18,837 nt of DNA from Novosphingobium sp. UBA6722 (GTDB lineage: Bacteria; Pseudomonadota; Alphaproteobacteria; Sphingomonadales; Sphingomonadaceae), in NCBI GenBank assembly GCA_002454125.1, contig DKII01000143.1, positions 1-18,837 on the forward strand, given 5' to 3'. Below the pieces are notes generated by a model. The model was not told where the DNA came from and searched no databases. It was given only the letters and a program-made list of their open reading frames with translations. This document shows positions 6,770 through 13,178 of the stretch, piece by piece. The first letter of the stretch is position 1, and each line of letters starts with the position of its first letter. The position numbers and the translations under genes are program-made.

Positions 6770-7074
6770 TGTTCGTCGAGGGACCCAACTTCATCGTCCT
6801 GATCGTGGCGATCACGACCGGGGGCTGGCTGATCAACAACTGGATCCGCGCCAAGCACGGCTATGCGCTGGAAGACGAATGGGGCGGCAAGACTGCCCGC
6901 GCCGATACCAAGGCGACCGAAGCGCTGAAGGCCGAGAATGCCGAGCTGCGCGAACAGCTGGCCCACTTCACCGACCGGGTGAAGGTGCTGGAACGGATCG
7001 TCACCGACAAGAGCGTTACCGTCGCCGCCCAGATCGAGGCGCTGCGCGATAGCGATACGAAGGAAAACAACTGA
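6769..7074 (+). CDS. Psp-array protein 2: small membrane-anchored coiled-coil protein
   Basis: A 101-aa protein with a membrane helix at about 8-26 (FIVLIVAITTGGWLINNWI), then IRAKHGYALEDEWGGK, a helix KAENAELREQLAHFTDRVK, and the array motif VLERIVTD (73-80) and QIEALRD (88-94). The segment just after the membrane helix is shared with array protein 4 (W-x-I-x-x-W-x-R-x-K-x-G-Y), so these two form a subgroup. Its ATG overlaps the previous stop and its stop overlaps the next ATG, both as TGATG, which implies translational coupling. No named family recognised; PspB-like architecture. Confidence 0.85.
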   Translation: MFVEGPNFIVLIVAITTGGWLINNWIRAKHGYALEDEWGGKTARADTKATEALKAENAELREQLAHFTDRVKVLERIVTDKSVTVAAQIEALRDSDTKENN

Positions 7075-7373
7075 TGGAATTCGGGGAATTCATGGGCCTG
7101 GCCGTGGCGATGGGCAGCATTGTCGCGATTGTCGGCATCCTGACCAAGACCTATCTGCGCCGGCTGGAGCACAAGGAACGGATTGCCGCCATCGGCGCCC
7201 AGGGCACCGCGGCAGGCACGCCCGATCGCAGCGACGTGATCGAAAGGCTGGAGCACCGCATCCGCGTGCTCGAACGCATCGCCACCGACAAGAGCGAGAA
7301 CGTGGCCGCCCAGATCGAGGCCCTGCGCGATGAGCGCAGTGCCCTCTCCGCCCCCGCTAAGGAAGCCGTGTGA
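7074..7373 (+). CDS. Psp-array protein 3: small membrane-anchored coiled-coil protein
   Basis: A 99-aa protein: membrane helix at about 7-25 (MGLAVAMGSIVAIVGIL), basic region YLRRLEHKERIA, a Gly/Ala/Thr linker, then RLEHRIR and the array motif VLERIATD (65-72) and QIEALRD (80-86). The stretch IVGILTKTYLRRLEHKERIAA is the kind of juxtamembrane helix seen in PspB. Coupled to both neighbours by TGATG overlaps. Function unknown; taken as part of the Psp operon by position and shared motif. Confidence 0.84.
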   Translation: MEFGEFMGLAVAMGSIVAIVGILTKTYLRRLEHKERIAAIGAQGTAAGTPDRSDVIERLEHRIRVLERIATDKSENVAAQIEALRDERSALSAPAKEAV

Positions 7374-7711
7374 TGGATCCCGAAAAGCTTGAAGTGATCC
7401 GGACTGTCCTGCCGATGATCTCGACCATTGCCATCGCCGGCGTGGGCGGCTGGGTGATCACCACCTGGATGCGGATCAAGAATGGCTACCCGCTCGACGG
7501 GGCCTGGGGCCAGGCGGTCTACCCGCGCAAGAACGAAGAGGCGATGGAGCGGGTCAAGCTGCTCAGCCAGGAAAACGCGCAGCTGCGCGCCGAACTCGGC
7601 TCGATCAAGGACCGCCTCGCCAATGTCGAACGGATCGTCACCGACAGTGGCTATGGCCTGACCAGCCAGATCGAGGCGCTGCGGCAGTTGCCGGACGGCG
7701 CGAAAAACTGA
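7373..7711 (+). CDS. Psp-array protein 4: small membrane-anchored coiled-coil protein
   Basis: A 112-aa protein, the longest of the set. Membrane helix at about 11-31 (TVLPMISTIAIAGVGGWVIT), then TWMRIKNGYPLDGAWGQ as in protein 2, a helix SQENAQLRAELGSIKDRLA, and the array motif NVERIVTD (84-91) and QIEALRQ (99-105). The RLANVE...QIEALR ending is the one most like the PspC tail (RLADVE...EIERLR). The ATG at 7373 overlaps the previous stop; a GTG directly before it (7370) could add one residue, but the TGATG pattern of the neighbours favours 7373. Confidence 0.83.
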   Translation: MDPEKLEVIRTVLPMISTIAIAGVGGWVITTWMRIKNGYPLDGAWGQAVYPRKNEEAMERVKLLSQENAQLRAELGSIKDRLANVERIVTDSGYGLTSQIEALRQLPDGAKN

Positions 7712-7734
7712 CTTCCGGGTAAGGGAAGGGGAAG

Positions 7735-8004
7735 ATGGAAATGAGTTTCTGGACGGCCGTGGTGATCATTGTGGCGATCACCGCATTCGCCAACATCCGC
7801 ATGGCCAAGTACCGCGCGCAAGGTGGCGACTCCCAGTCGGCCGAGCCGGCGCGGCTGGTTCCCAGCCAGCGCGAGGGTGAGCTGCTGCGCGAGGTCGAGG
7901 ACCTGCGCGAACGGGTCAAGGTGCTGGAGCGGATTGCCACCGATGGCCGCTCGACCGCGGCCCTGGCCAACGAGATTGAAAGCCTGCGCGAGCGCAAGGA
8001 CTGA
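7735..8004 (+). CDS. Psp-array protein 5: small membrane-anchored coiled-coil protein
   Basis: An 89-aa protein with a membrane helix near the N-terminus (about 5-20, FWTAVVIIVAITAFAN), a polar linker, a helix GELLREVEDLRERVK, and the array motif in a diverged form: VLERIATD (63-70) and EIESLRE (80-86). It starts 23 nt after the previous gene, so it is the first member not coupled by overlap. The purine-rich AAGGGAAGGGG lies close to ATG 7735 and at better distance from ATG 7741, so the protein may begin two codons later. Function unknown. Confidence 0.8.
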   Translation: MEMSFWTAVVIIVAITAFANIRMAKYRAQGGDSQSAEPARLVPSQREGELLREVEDLRERVKVLERIATDGRSTAALANEIESLRERKD

Positions 8005-8027
8005 AAGATAGCCCGAGGAGAACCGCC

Positions 8028-8261
8028 ATGTTCACCGAAAACCTCATGATTGCTGCAAGCCTGCTGGTGGCCATTGCCATGGTAACGGCCGCCACGCTGA
8101 AGGGCTGGCAAGGCTGGCTGAGCCTCAAGGCCCGCGAGCTTGACGCCCAGCGCGGCGGGCCGGACCAGGGCCACCCGGCCGGCATGGCCCGGATCGAGAT
8201 TGCCGATCTGAAGGAACGGATCCGCAAGCTTGAAGCCATCGCGGCGGGAGTCGACCTGTGA
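8028..8261 (+). CDS. Psp-array protein 6: short, motif-degenerate membrane protein
   Basis: A 77-aa protein with an N-terminal membrane helix (about 6-24, LMIAASLLVAIAMVTAATL), a juxtamembrane WQGWLSLKARELDAQR, and a C-terminal helix IADLKERIRKLEAIAAG. The last part matches only the first half of the array motif (KLEAIA in place of VLERIA) and the QIEALR half is missing. It may be a more distant or truncated member, or closer to ordinary PspB. Ribosome site GAGGAG before the ATG. It overlaps the next gene by 4 nt (GTGA). Confidence 0.76.
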   Translation: MFTENLMIAASLLVAIAMVTAATLKGWQGWLSLKARELDAQRGGPDQGHPAGMARIEIADLKERIRKLEAIAAGVDL

Positions 8262-8434
8262 GCGAAGTCCGTAACCAGGCCGCCCGCGCCGGCATTGGCC
8301 TGGGCAGCGCCATTGCCGTCACCGTTTCGTGGAGCCTCCACAAGTCGCTGGTCTGGGCGATCATCCACGGCTTCTTCGGCTGGTTCTACGTGATCTATTA
8401 CGCCCTCACCCGGCCCGGCGGGCTGAGCGGGTAG
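8258..8434 (+). CDS. 58-aa two-helix membrane protein closing the psp array (GTG start)
   Basis: MSEVRNQAARAGIGLGSAIA begins a 58-aa protein with two predicted membrane segments (about 12-26 and 31-50, SLVWAIIHGFFGWFYVIYYA) and a short tail. The GTG at 8258 overlaps the previous stop as GTGA, which supports both the start and co-translation. Position and two-helix form recall PspD or PspG in enterobacteria, but I see no sequence match that would justify either name. The WAIIHGFFGWFYVIYY segment looks well conserved in kind (aromatic-rich hairpin), suggesting a real gene. Confidence 0.72.
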   Translation: MSEVRNQAARAGIGLGSAIAVTVSWSLHKSLVWAIIHGFFGWFYVIYYALTRPGGLSG

Positions 8435-8474
8435 GGAACAAGGTCAGGGTTGCGCCAGTCGCCCCAGCGCCTAA

Positions 8475-8894
8475 ATGCGCCCCATGCGCAGCCTGACCGA
8501 CATCCTTGACGAATATGAGTTCCTCGAAGGCGATGAACGCTATCGCCTGCTGATCGAGCTGGGGCGCGAGCTGGAACCGATGCCCGATGCGCTGAAGACC
8601 GATGCCACGCTGGTGCGCGGCTGTTCGGCCTCGGTCTGGGTCTATCCCACCCGCTCGGATGATGGCCGGCTGCACTTCCTGGCTGACAGCAATGCCGCGA
8701 TCACCAAGGGGATCATCGCCCTGGTGCTGTCTGCCGTGCAGGACCAACCGCCCGCCGCAGTGGCTGCCATGGATATGACTGCGGCACTTGAACCCTTTGA
8801 CCTGAGGAACCAGCTGAGTTCCAACCGGACGCAAGGGATCCCCAACATGATCGCGCTGATTCAGGATACCGCCAGCCGCTATACGGGCGCCTGA
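8475..8894 (+). CDS. sufE: SufE-family sulfur acceptor protein
   Basis: A 139-aa SufE/CsdE-like protein, the normal length. These proteins take persulfide sulfur from the cysteine desulfurase SufS and pass it to the SufBCD scaffold for Fe-S cluster assembly. Seen: the N-terminal helix with YEFLEGDERYRLLIELG, and RGCSASVWVY with the acceptor cysteine at residue 50, in the position of the E. coli SufE active-site cysteine; the C-terminal NRTQGIPNMI is also typical. No clear Shine-Dalgarno precedes ATG 8475 or the in-frame ATG 8484. No other suf gene is nearby, so it is detached from the main suf operon. Confidence 0.9.
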   Translation: MRPMRSLTDILDEYEFLEGDERYRLLIELGRELEPMPDALKTDATLVRGCSASVWVYPTRSDDGRLHFLADSNAAITKGIIALVLSAVQDQPPAAVAAMDMTAALEPFDLRNQLSSNRTQGIPNMIALIQDTASRYTGA

Positions 8895-8895
8895 G

Positions 8896-9249
8896 GTGAT
8901 CGCGCGCCCGCTGTACCTGACCGGCGGCCTGGTTGCGCTGGGGCTTGGGCTGATCGGTGTGGCGCTGCCGATCATGCCGACGGTGCCGTTCCTGCTGCTG
9001 GCCGCCTTCTGCTTTGCCCGCAGCCATCCCGAATGGGCCCAGCGGCTTTACGACCACCCTACCTATGGTCCGGGCCTGCGCGACTGGCGCGATCGCCGCG
9101 CAATCAGCCGCCGGGCCAAGGTCTCGGCAATCCTGGCGATGACCGCCGGGGTTGGCTTCACCTGGTTCACCGTGGGCTTTCCCTATGTGTGGATCTCGCT
9201 GGCCGTGCTGACCATTGCCGGCACCTGGATCTGGACCCGGGCGGAATAA
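8896..9249 (+). CDS. DUF454 (YbaN-type) inner-membrane protein (GTG start)
   Basis: A 117-aa membrane protein. Three hydrophobic segments are visible (about 6-24, 27-41 and 78-112). The DUF454 signature GVALPIMPTVPFLLLAAFCF (21-40) and ARSHPEW (41-47) are present, followed by RLYDHPTYGPGLRDW. The biochemical function of the family is unknown. GTG at 8896 comes 1 nt after the sufE stop, so the two are probably co-transcribed. A REP-like repeat pair starts 17 nt after its stop. Confidence 0.88.
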   Translation: MIARPLYLTGGLVALGLGLIGVALPIMPTVPFLLLAAFCFARSHPEWAQRLYDHPTYGPGLRDWRDRRAISRRAKVSAILAMTAGVGFTWFTVGFPYVWISLAVLTIAGTWIWTRAE

Positions 9250-9266
9250 CGCGGTCCTTCCCAATC

Positions 9267-9341
9267 CCGCTCAGGCTGAGCCTGTCGAAGCCCCCTCCGG
9301 CCTTATCCTGATGGACCCTTCGACAAGCTCAGGGTGAGCGG
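9267..9341. repeat. REP-like inverted repeat pair A
   Basis: Two 24-nt arms, 9267-9290 and 9318-9341, are inverted copies of each other at 21 of 24 positions, with 27 nt between. Each arm is also a small palindrome on its own (GCTCA-GGC-TGAGC and GCTCA-GGG-TGAGC). The CTTCGACAAGCTCAGGGTGA type of sequence is common as a dispersed intergenic repeat in sphingomonads and other proteobacteria. It lies just after the DUF454 stop, so it may also act as a transcript 3' structure. Confidence 0.8.
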
Positions 9342-9640
9342 GTGGGGCGGAAATGTTGGATTTGCGCCTGCGGGCGCACGAGGACAGACAACGGGTGCGG
9401 CCGGTGCGTGGAACCCGTCTGGCCTGATCGGGCTAAGGCCAGTGTCTATTCCATGCGAACGGCAGCGGGGGGACAACCTGAAACCCGACTGCGCGGCCCT
9501 GCGGTCAGCGGAGCTGGCGGGTCGGGCTCGCTCCCCTGCCGCCTTGCTTGATTTCCGCGATCCGGGGTGATGCCTGACGCACCGGCCCTTGCCGGGTTCG
9601 GGCGGCACGCGTTACCGATCCCGCACCCGTTGCTGGCGGA
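9342..9640. other. Unassigned stretch without a convincing gene
   Basis: About 300 nt open in several frames on both strands, as expected for high-GC DNA; none of these frames gives a recognisable protein or a good ribosome site. Local inverted repeats are seen: GCGCC-TGCG-GGCGC (9364-9377), ACGGGT/ACCCGT (9391-9396 with 9413-9418) and CTGGCC/GGCCAG (9419-9424 with 9437-9442). Adjacent stems could mean a structured RNA, but no known RNA (RNase P, tmRNA, SRP RNA, cobalamin riboswitch) was recognised. A decayed gene is the other possibility. Confidence 0.3.
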
Positions 9641-9644
9641 GCAT

Positions 9645-9661
9645 ATAACCGATTTGGTTAT
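9645..9661. promoter_or_regulatory. Operator-like palindrome ATAACC-N5-GGTTAT
   Basis: A perfect 6-bp inverted repeat with a 5-nt centre (GATTT) in the only AT-rich stretch of this intergenic region. Size and symmetry fit the binding site of a dimeric repressor of the TetR or similar class. No regulator gene or obvious target gene adjoins it: crtZ ends toward it and the DUF454 gene is over 390 nt away. It may be an orphan site left from a lost operon. Confidence 0.4.
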
Positions 9662-9688
9662 TTATGTCAAGATTGTTTCACCAAACCC

Positions 9689-9776
9689 CGTCACCCCGGG
9701 CTTGACCCGGGGTCCCGCTGTTCTTGGAACGCCGCGCCAAAAGTAAGCGGGACCCCGCATCAAGTGCGGGGTGACG
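9689..9776. repeat. REP-like inverted repeat pair B
   Basis: Two 31-nt arms, 9689-9719 and 9746-9776, are inverted copies at 27 of 31 positions, separated by 26 nt. Each arm forms its own hairpin: CCCCGGG-CTTGA-CCCGGGG on the left, and on the right (read on the minus strand) CCCCGCA-CTTGA-TGCGGGG. The four differences between arms fall as two compensated base pairs. This type of GTCACCCCG repeat is widespread between genes in alphaproteobacteria. It begins 20 nt beyond the crtZ stop and could terminate or stabilise that transcript. Confidence 0.85.
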
Positions 9777-9796
9777 AACCAGGTAAGCTAGAGAAT

Positions 9797-10315
9797 TCAA
9801 TCCACCAGTGCATCACGCACCACGGCGATCCCGGCCTCGCGCTGGGCTTTCAGTTCCTGCTTGAGCTTGGCCGGATCGCGCGCCAGGACGAAGCCGAAGC
9901 TTACCCCGCCTTCCTTGCCGATGGTCGCGTGGTGCAGCTTGTGCGCCTGGACCAGCCGCTTGAGGTAGCCGCTCTTGGGCACCCAGCGGAAATAGCGCTG
10001 GTGGACCAGGCCATCGTGCACCAGCGTATAGATGATGCCGTAGAACAGGATCCCCAGGCCGATCCACAGCCCCGGCGCCCAGGCATCGGCGCCCATGATC
10101 AGCGGGCTGCTGATCGCGAACATCGAAATGCTCATCGCCGCGCCAACCACGGCGTAGAGGTCGTTCTTTTCAAAGGTGTTGTCGTGCGGCTCGTGATGAT
10201 CGCGGTGCCAGCCCCAGCCCCAGCCGTGCATGATGTACTTGTGGCTCGCCCAGGCCACCCATTCCATGGCGGCAACGGTGGCGATCACGATTCCGATGGC
10301 AGCAAGCGGATGCAT
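9797..10315 (-). CDS. crtZ: Beta-carotene hydroxylase CrtZ
   Basis: A 172-aa di-iron membrane hydroxylase that adds 3-hydroxyl groups to beta-carotene rings to make zeaxanthin. The histidine ligands are all visible: H25-x4-H30, H37-x2-HH (HRDHH), H100-x4-H105 (HDGLVH) and H125-x2-HH (HKLHH). Membrane helices are at about 4-22, 54-73 and 79-98. Length fits bacterial CrtZ. Start is ATG 10315-10313; the longer reading frame upstream is antisense to leuC and is not believed. No strong ribosome site is seen. No other carotenoid gene is near it in this window, and it diverges from leuC. Fatty-acid-hydroxylase relatives exist, but the histidine pattern is that of CrtZ. Confidence 0.9.
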   Translation of the reverse strand: MHPLAAIGIVIATVAAMEWVAWASHKYIMHGWGWGWHRDHHEPHDNTFEKNDLYAVVGAAMSISMFAISSPLIMGADAWAPGLWIGLGILFYGIIYTLVHDGLVHQRYFRWVPKSGYLKRLVQAHKLHHATIGKEGGVSFGFVLARDPAKLKQELKAQREAGIAVVRDALVD

Positions 10316-10399
10316 GGCCGCCAGATAGTCGCTTGGCGAAGGAATTGACAGCCCCTGCCTTGCAAAACGCCGGGCTAGGCGTAAGGGCCTGTGCTTGTC

Positions 10400-11827
10400 A
10401 TGACCAGCCAGCCCCGCACCCTTTACCAGAAGATCTGGGACGCCCACACCGTTGAAACCCGTGACGATGGCACGGCGCTGATCTTCATCGATCGCCACCT
10501 CGTTCACGAAGTGACCAGCCCCCAGGCGTTCGAAGCCCTGCGTGTTGCCGGCCGCAAGGTGCGCCGCCCGGACCTGACCCTGGCGGTCCCCGATCACAAC
10601 CTGCCGACCACCGCCCGCCGGACTGCCAGCGGCGCGCGCGTGCCCATTGCCGATCTGGAAAGCGCGGCACAGCTTGAAGCGCTGGAAAAGAACGCCCCGG
10701 CGTTCGGCATCCGCTATATCGGCGATGCCGATGTCGAGCAGGGCATCGTCCACGTGGTTGGCCCCGAACAGGGCTTTTCGCTGCCCGGCGCTACCATTGT
10801 CTGCGGCGATAGCCACACCGCCTGCCACGGCGGCCTGGGCGCGCTGGCCTTTGGCATCGGCACCAGCGAGGTTGAGCATGTGCTGGCCACGCAGACCCTG
10901 CTGCTCAAGCAATCGAAGACCATGGAAGTGCGGGTTGAGGGCGCTCTGGCGCCCAGCGTCAGCCCCAAGGACCTGATCCTGCACATCATCGGCGTGGTCG
11001 GCACGGCCGGCGGCACCGGGCACGTGATGGAATACCGCGGCAAGGTGTTCGAGGAGATGTCGATCGAAGGCCGCCTGACCGTCTGCAACATGAGCATCGA
11101 GGCCGGTGCCCGCGCCGGCCTGATCGCCCCGGACGAAAAGACTTTCGCCTTCCTCAAGGGCCGGCCCTATGCGCCCAAGGGCGCCGACTGGGACGCTGCC
11201 GTCGCCTGGTGGAAGAGCCTGGCGACCGATCCGGGCGCGACTTACGACAAGTCGGTCACGATCCAGGCCGCCGATGTCCAGCCGACCGTCACCTGGGGCA
11301 CCAGCCCCGAAGACGTGGTCGCGATCGGCGGCGTGGTGCCCGATCCCGCCAGCTTTGCCGAACCCTCAAAGCAGGACGCCGCCCGCGCCAGCCTGGAATA
11401 CATGGGCCTCGAACCCGGCCAGCGGATGGACGAGATCGAGATCCAAAACGTCTTCATCGGTTCGTGCACCAACAGCCGGATCGAGGACCTGCGCGCCGCC
11501 GCTGCGGTGCTCAAGGGCAAGACCAAGGCGCCGAACGTGCGCTGGGGGATCGTCGTTCCGGGCTCGGGCCTGGTCAAGCGCCAGGCCGAGGAAGAGGGTC
11601 TGGACAAGATCTTCACCGCCGCCGGTCTTGAATGGCGCGAACCGGGCTGCTCGGCCTGCCTCGGCATGAATCCGGACAAGATCCCGGCCGGCGAACGCTG
11701 CGCCTCCACCAGCAACCGCAACTTCGTCGGCCGCCAGGGCCCGGGCGCGCGGACGCATCTGGTCTCGCCCGCCATGGCCGCCGCTGCGGCGGTGACCGGG
11801 CGGCTGACGGACGTGCGCAAGCTTTAA
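10400..11827 (+). CDS. leuC: 3-isopropylmalate dehydratase, large subunit
   Basis: A 475-aa aconitase-family protein that, with LeuD, isomerises 2- to 3-isopropylmalate in leucine synthesis. It begins MTSQPRTLYQKIWDAHTVET. The [4Fe-4S] ligands are C356 (FIGSCTNSR), C417 and C420 (GCSACLGMN); substrate-site motifs LAVPDHN (61-67) and CGDSHT (135-140) are present. ATG 10400 is chosen because it gives the family N-terminus; a GTG at 10391 would add three residues and sits close to AAGGG. The stop codon overlaps that of the convergent oxidase gene by 3 nt. Its partner leuD lies 1.5 kb further on. Confidence 0.97.
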   Translation: MTSQPRTLYQKIWDAHTVETRDDGTALIFIDRHLVHEVTSPQAFEALRVAGRKVRRPDLTLAVPDHNLPTTARRTASGARVPIADLESAAQLEALEKNAPAFGIRYIGDADVEQGIVHVVGPEQGFSLPGATIVCGDSHTACHGGLGALAFGIGTSEVEHVLATQTLLLKQSKTMEVRVEGALAPSVSPKDLILHIIGVVGTAGGTGHVMEYRGKVFEEMSIEGRLTVCNMSIEAGARAGLIAPDEKTFAFLKGRPYAPKGADWDAAVAWWKSLATDPGATYDKSVTIQAADVQPTVTWGTSPEDVVAIGGVVPDPASFAEPSKQDAARASLEYMGLEPGQRMDEIEIQNVFIGSCTNSRIEDLRAAAAVLKGKTKAPNVRWGIVVPGSGLVKRQAEEEGLDKIFTAAGLEWREPGCSACLGMNPDKIPAGERCASTSNRNFVGRQGPGARTHLVSPAMAAAAAVTGRLTDVRKL

Positions 11828-13053
11828 TAGACGGTCCGCTTCTGGACCTTCTGCTTGGCTGCCAGACTGAAGCGCGGCTCCACCGGCAGCGCACTATCTA
11901 CCACGTGCCGTGCCACCAGCGCGCCGACCGCCGGGCCGTGCTTGAAGCCGTGGCCCGAACCGCCGCCGACCAGCCAGACCCGGTCAAAGCCCGGCAGCCG
12001 GTCGATCAGGAAATCGCCGTTGGAGCTGTTCTCGTACTGGCAGACGCGGCTGTGGACCAAGGGCGCCGCGGCGAGGCCGGGGAAGCGCTGGGCGAGGTAG
12101 GCGCGGGCGGCTTCCACCCCTTCGCTGGAGACGCGGCGGTCCTGCGTATCCGGGTCAACCTCGCCCCCGTGGCGATCGAAGGCGATCTTGAAGCCCTGCC
12201 CTTCCAGCCCCGGAAAGCCATAGACTATGTCCCCGGCGTTGAAATCGGCCCAGACCGGCAAGGCGGGCGGGGAGAAGCGCCCGTCGCCCGCTGCCGGGCC
12301 GAAGTGATAGACTTCCTGCCGGGTCGCGACGATCCGTCCGCCGAGCAGGTCCGGAAACAGCTTGGGCAGCCACGGCCCGCAGGCATAGACCACCGAGCGC
12401 GCCAGCACGCCCCCGACCCGCAGCGTGCCGTCGGACAGGCGTTCCGGCATTCCCGCCTGCACCCGCTGCGGCGTGAGGCCGGCATCGGCCACCACGGTCT
12501 GCACCCCGCGCCCCGCAATCAGCGCGCCGCTGGCTTCCTCCAGGAACCCGCTTTCGCCATCCTTGAAGGTGATTTGCGGATAGCGGGCGCGCAGCCAGGC
12601 GGTGTCGCCGGCCAGATGGGCAATGCCGTTGGCCTTCAGCCAGGCCATCGACCGCGCCATGTATTCATCCCCGGCAGGGGAGAACCACAGCACCCCGGTG
12701 CGGTGGAGCAGCGGCAGCGTCTGCTTCGCGGACAGCGCCGCCCAGGCCGCCAGCGAATCCCGCGCCATGCCGGAATAGAGCGGATCGCCGCCATAGGAGA
12801 CGCGGATCACCCGGCTTTCCCCGCCCGATGAGGAGCGGGCATTGCCCGGCGCATACGCTTCCAGCAGCGCCACCTTGAGCCCGCGTTGCTTGAGGTGCCA
12901 GGCGGTCCAGGCGCCGAACACCCCGGCACCGACCACGGCGACATCGGCGATGGTCCGCCCCTCCGCTGCCTGCGCCTTGCCGCCGGCCAGCGCCCCGGCC
13001 AGCAGGCTTGCCCCGGTTGCCGCTACGGCCTGCCTGCGTGTGATCCCCATCAT
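11824..13053 (-). CDS. Tat-exported FAD-dependent amine/amino-acid oxidase (MSOX/DAO family)
   Basis: A 409-aa flavoprotein. A twin-arginine signal (TRRQ at 5-8, hydrophobic region to about 24, AQA cleavage site at 27-29) is followed by the FAD-binding fold, VAVVGAGVFGAWTAWHL with GAGVFG at 42-47 and an acidic end at LLE. The C-terminal part, VCQYENSSNGDFLIDRLPG then GGGSGHGFKHGPAVG, closely parallels monomeric sarcosine oxidase and N-methyltryptophan oxidase; C338 lies where those enzymes bind FAD covalently. Substrate cannot be told from sequence. Two ATGs (13053 and 13050) follow GGGGAGG; the second has the better spacing. It sits on the opposite strand between leuC and leuD. Confidence 0.88.
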   Translation of the reverse strand: MMGITRRQAVAATGASLLAGALAGGKAQAAEGRTIADVAVVGAGVFGAWTAWHLKQRGLKVALLEAYAPGNARSSSGGESRVIRVSYGGDPLYSGMARDSLAAWAALSAKQTLPLLHRTGVLWFSPAGDEYMARSMAWLKANGIAHLAGDTAWLRARYPQITFKDGESGFLEEASGALIAGRGVQTVVADAGLTPQRVQAGMPERLSDGTLRVGGVLARSVVYACGPWLPKLFPDLLGGRIVATRQEVYHFGPAAGDGRFSPPALPVWADFNAGDIVYGFPGLEGQGFKIAFDRHGGEVDPDTQDRRVSSEGVEAARAYLAQRFPGLAAAPLVHSRVCQYENSSNGDFLIDRLPGFDRVWLVGGGSGHGFKHGPAVGALVARHVVDSALPVEPRFSLAAKQKVQKRTVY

Positions 13054-13178
13054 GCCCTCCCCGCTTGCTCCGGGCCCAGTCTATCGCGTGGCGGAGAACA
13101 GGCAATCGCCGCATCGGCGCTCACGAAAAATCCGCCAACGGGCTTGAAGAGGCGGGCCGCGATGGACATAGGAAGGCC

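Noticed and set aside
9334..9608. Overlapping frames of 69-101 codons on both strands
   Set aside because: No ribosome sites or families; the minus-strand frame runs into the REP repeat, so none is supported as a gene.
9342..9660. Looked for tRNA, tmRNA, RNase P RNA, SRP RNA and cobalamin riboswitch
   Set aside because: None of their conserved core sequences was found on either strand.
9570..9746. Plus-strand frame MPDAPALAGFGRHALPIP onward
   Set aside because: Passes through the operator-like palindrome and the repeat arm; codon pattern and lack of a ribosome site suggest chance.
10345..10350. TTGACA as the -35 box of a leuC promoter
   Set aside because: Perfect hexamer, but nothing like a -10 box lies 16-18 nt downstream; the leuC promoter remains unassigned.
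10316..11023. Extension of the crtZ frame to 408 codons
   Set aside because: The extra part is antisense to leuC; CrtZ length and its N-terminal helix fit the ATG at 10315.
11632..12831. 399-codon plus-strand frame opposite the flavin oxidase
   Set aside because: Shadow of the oxidase, which has FAD-binding and Tat motifs in the correct frame.
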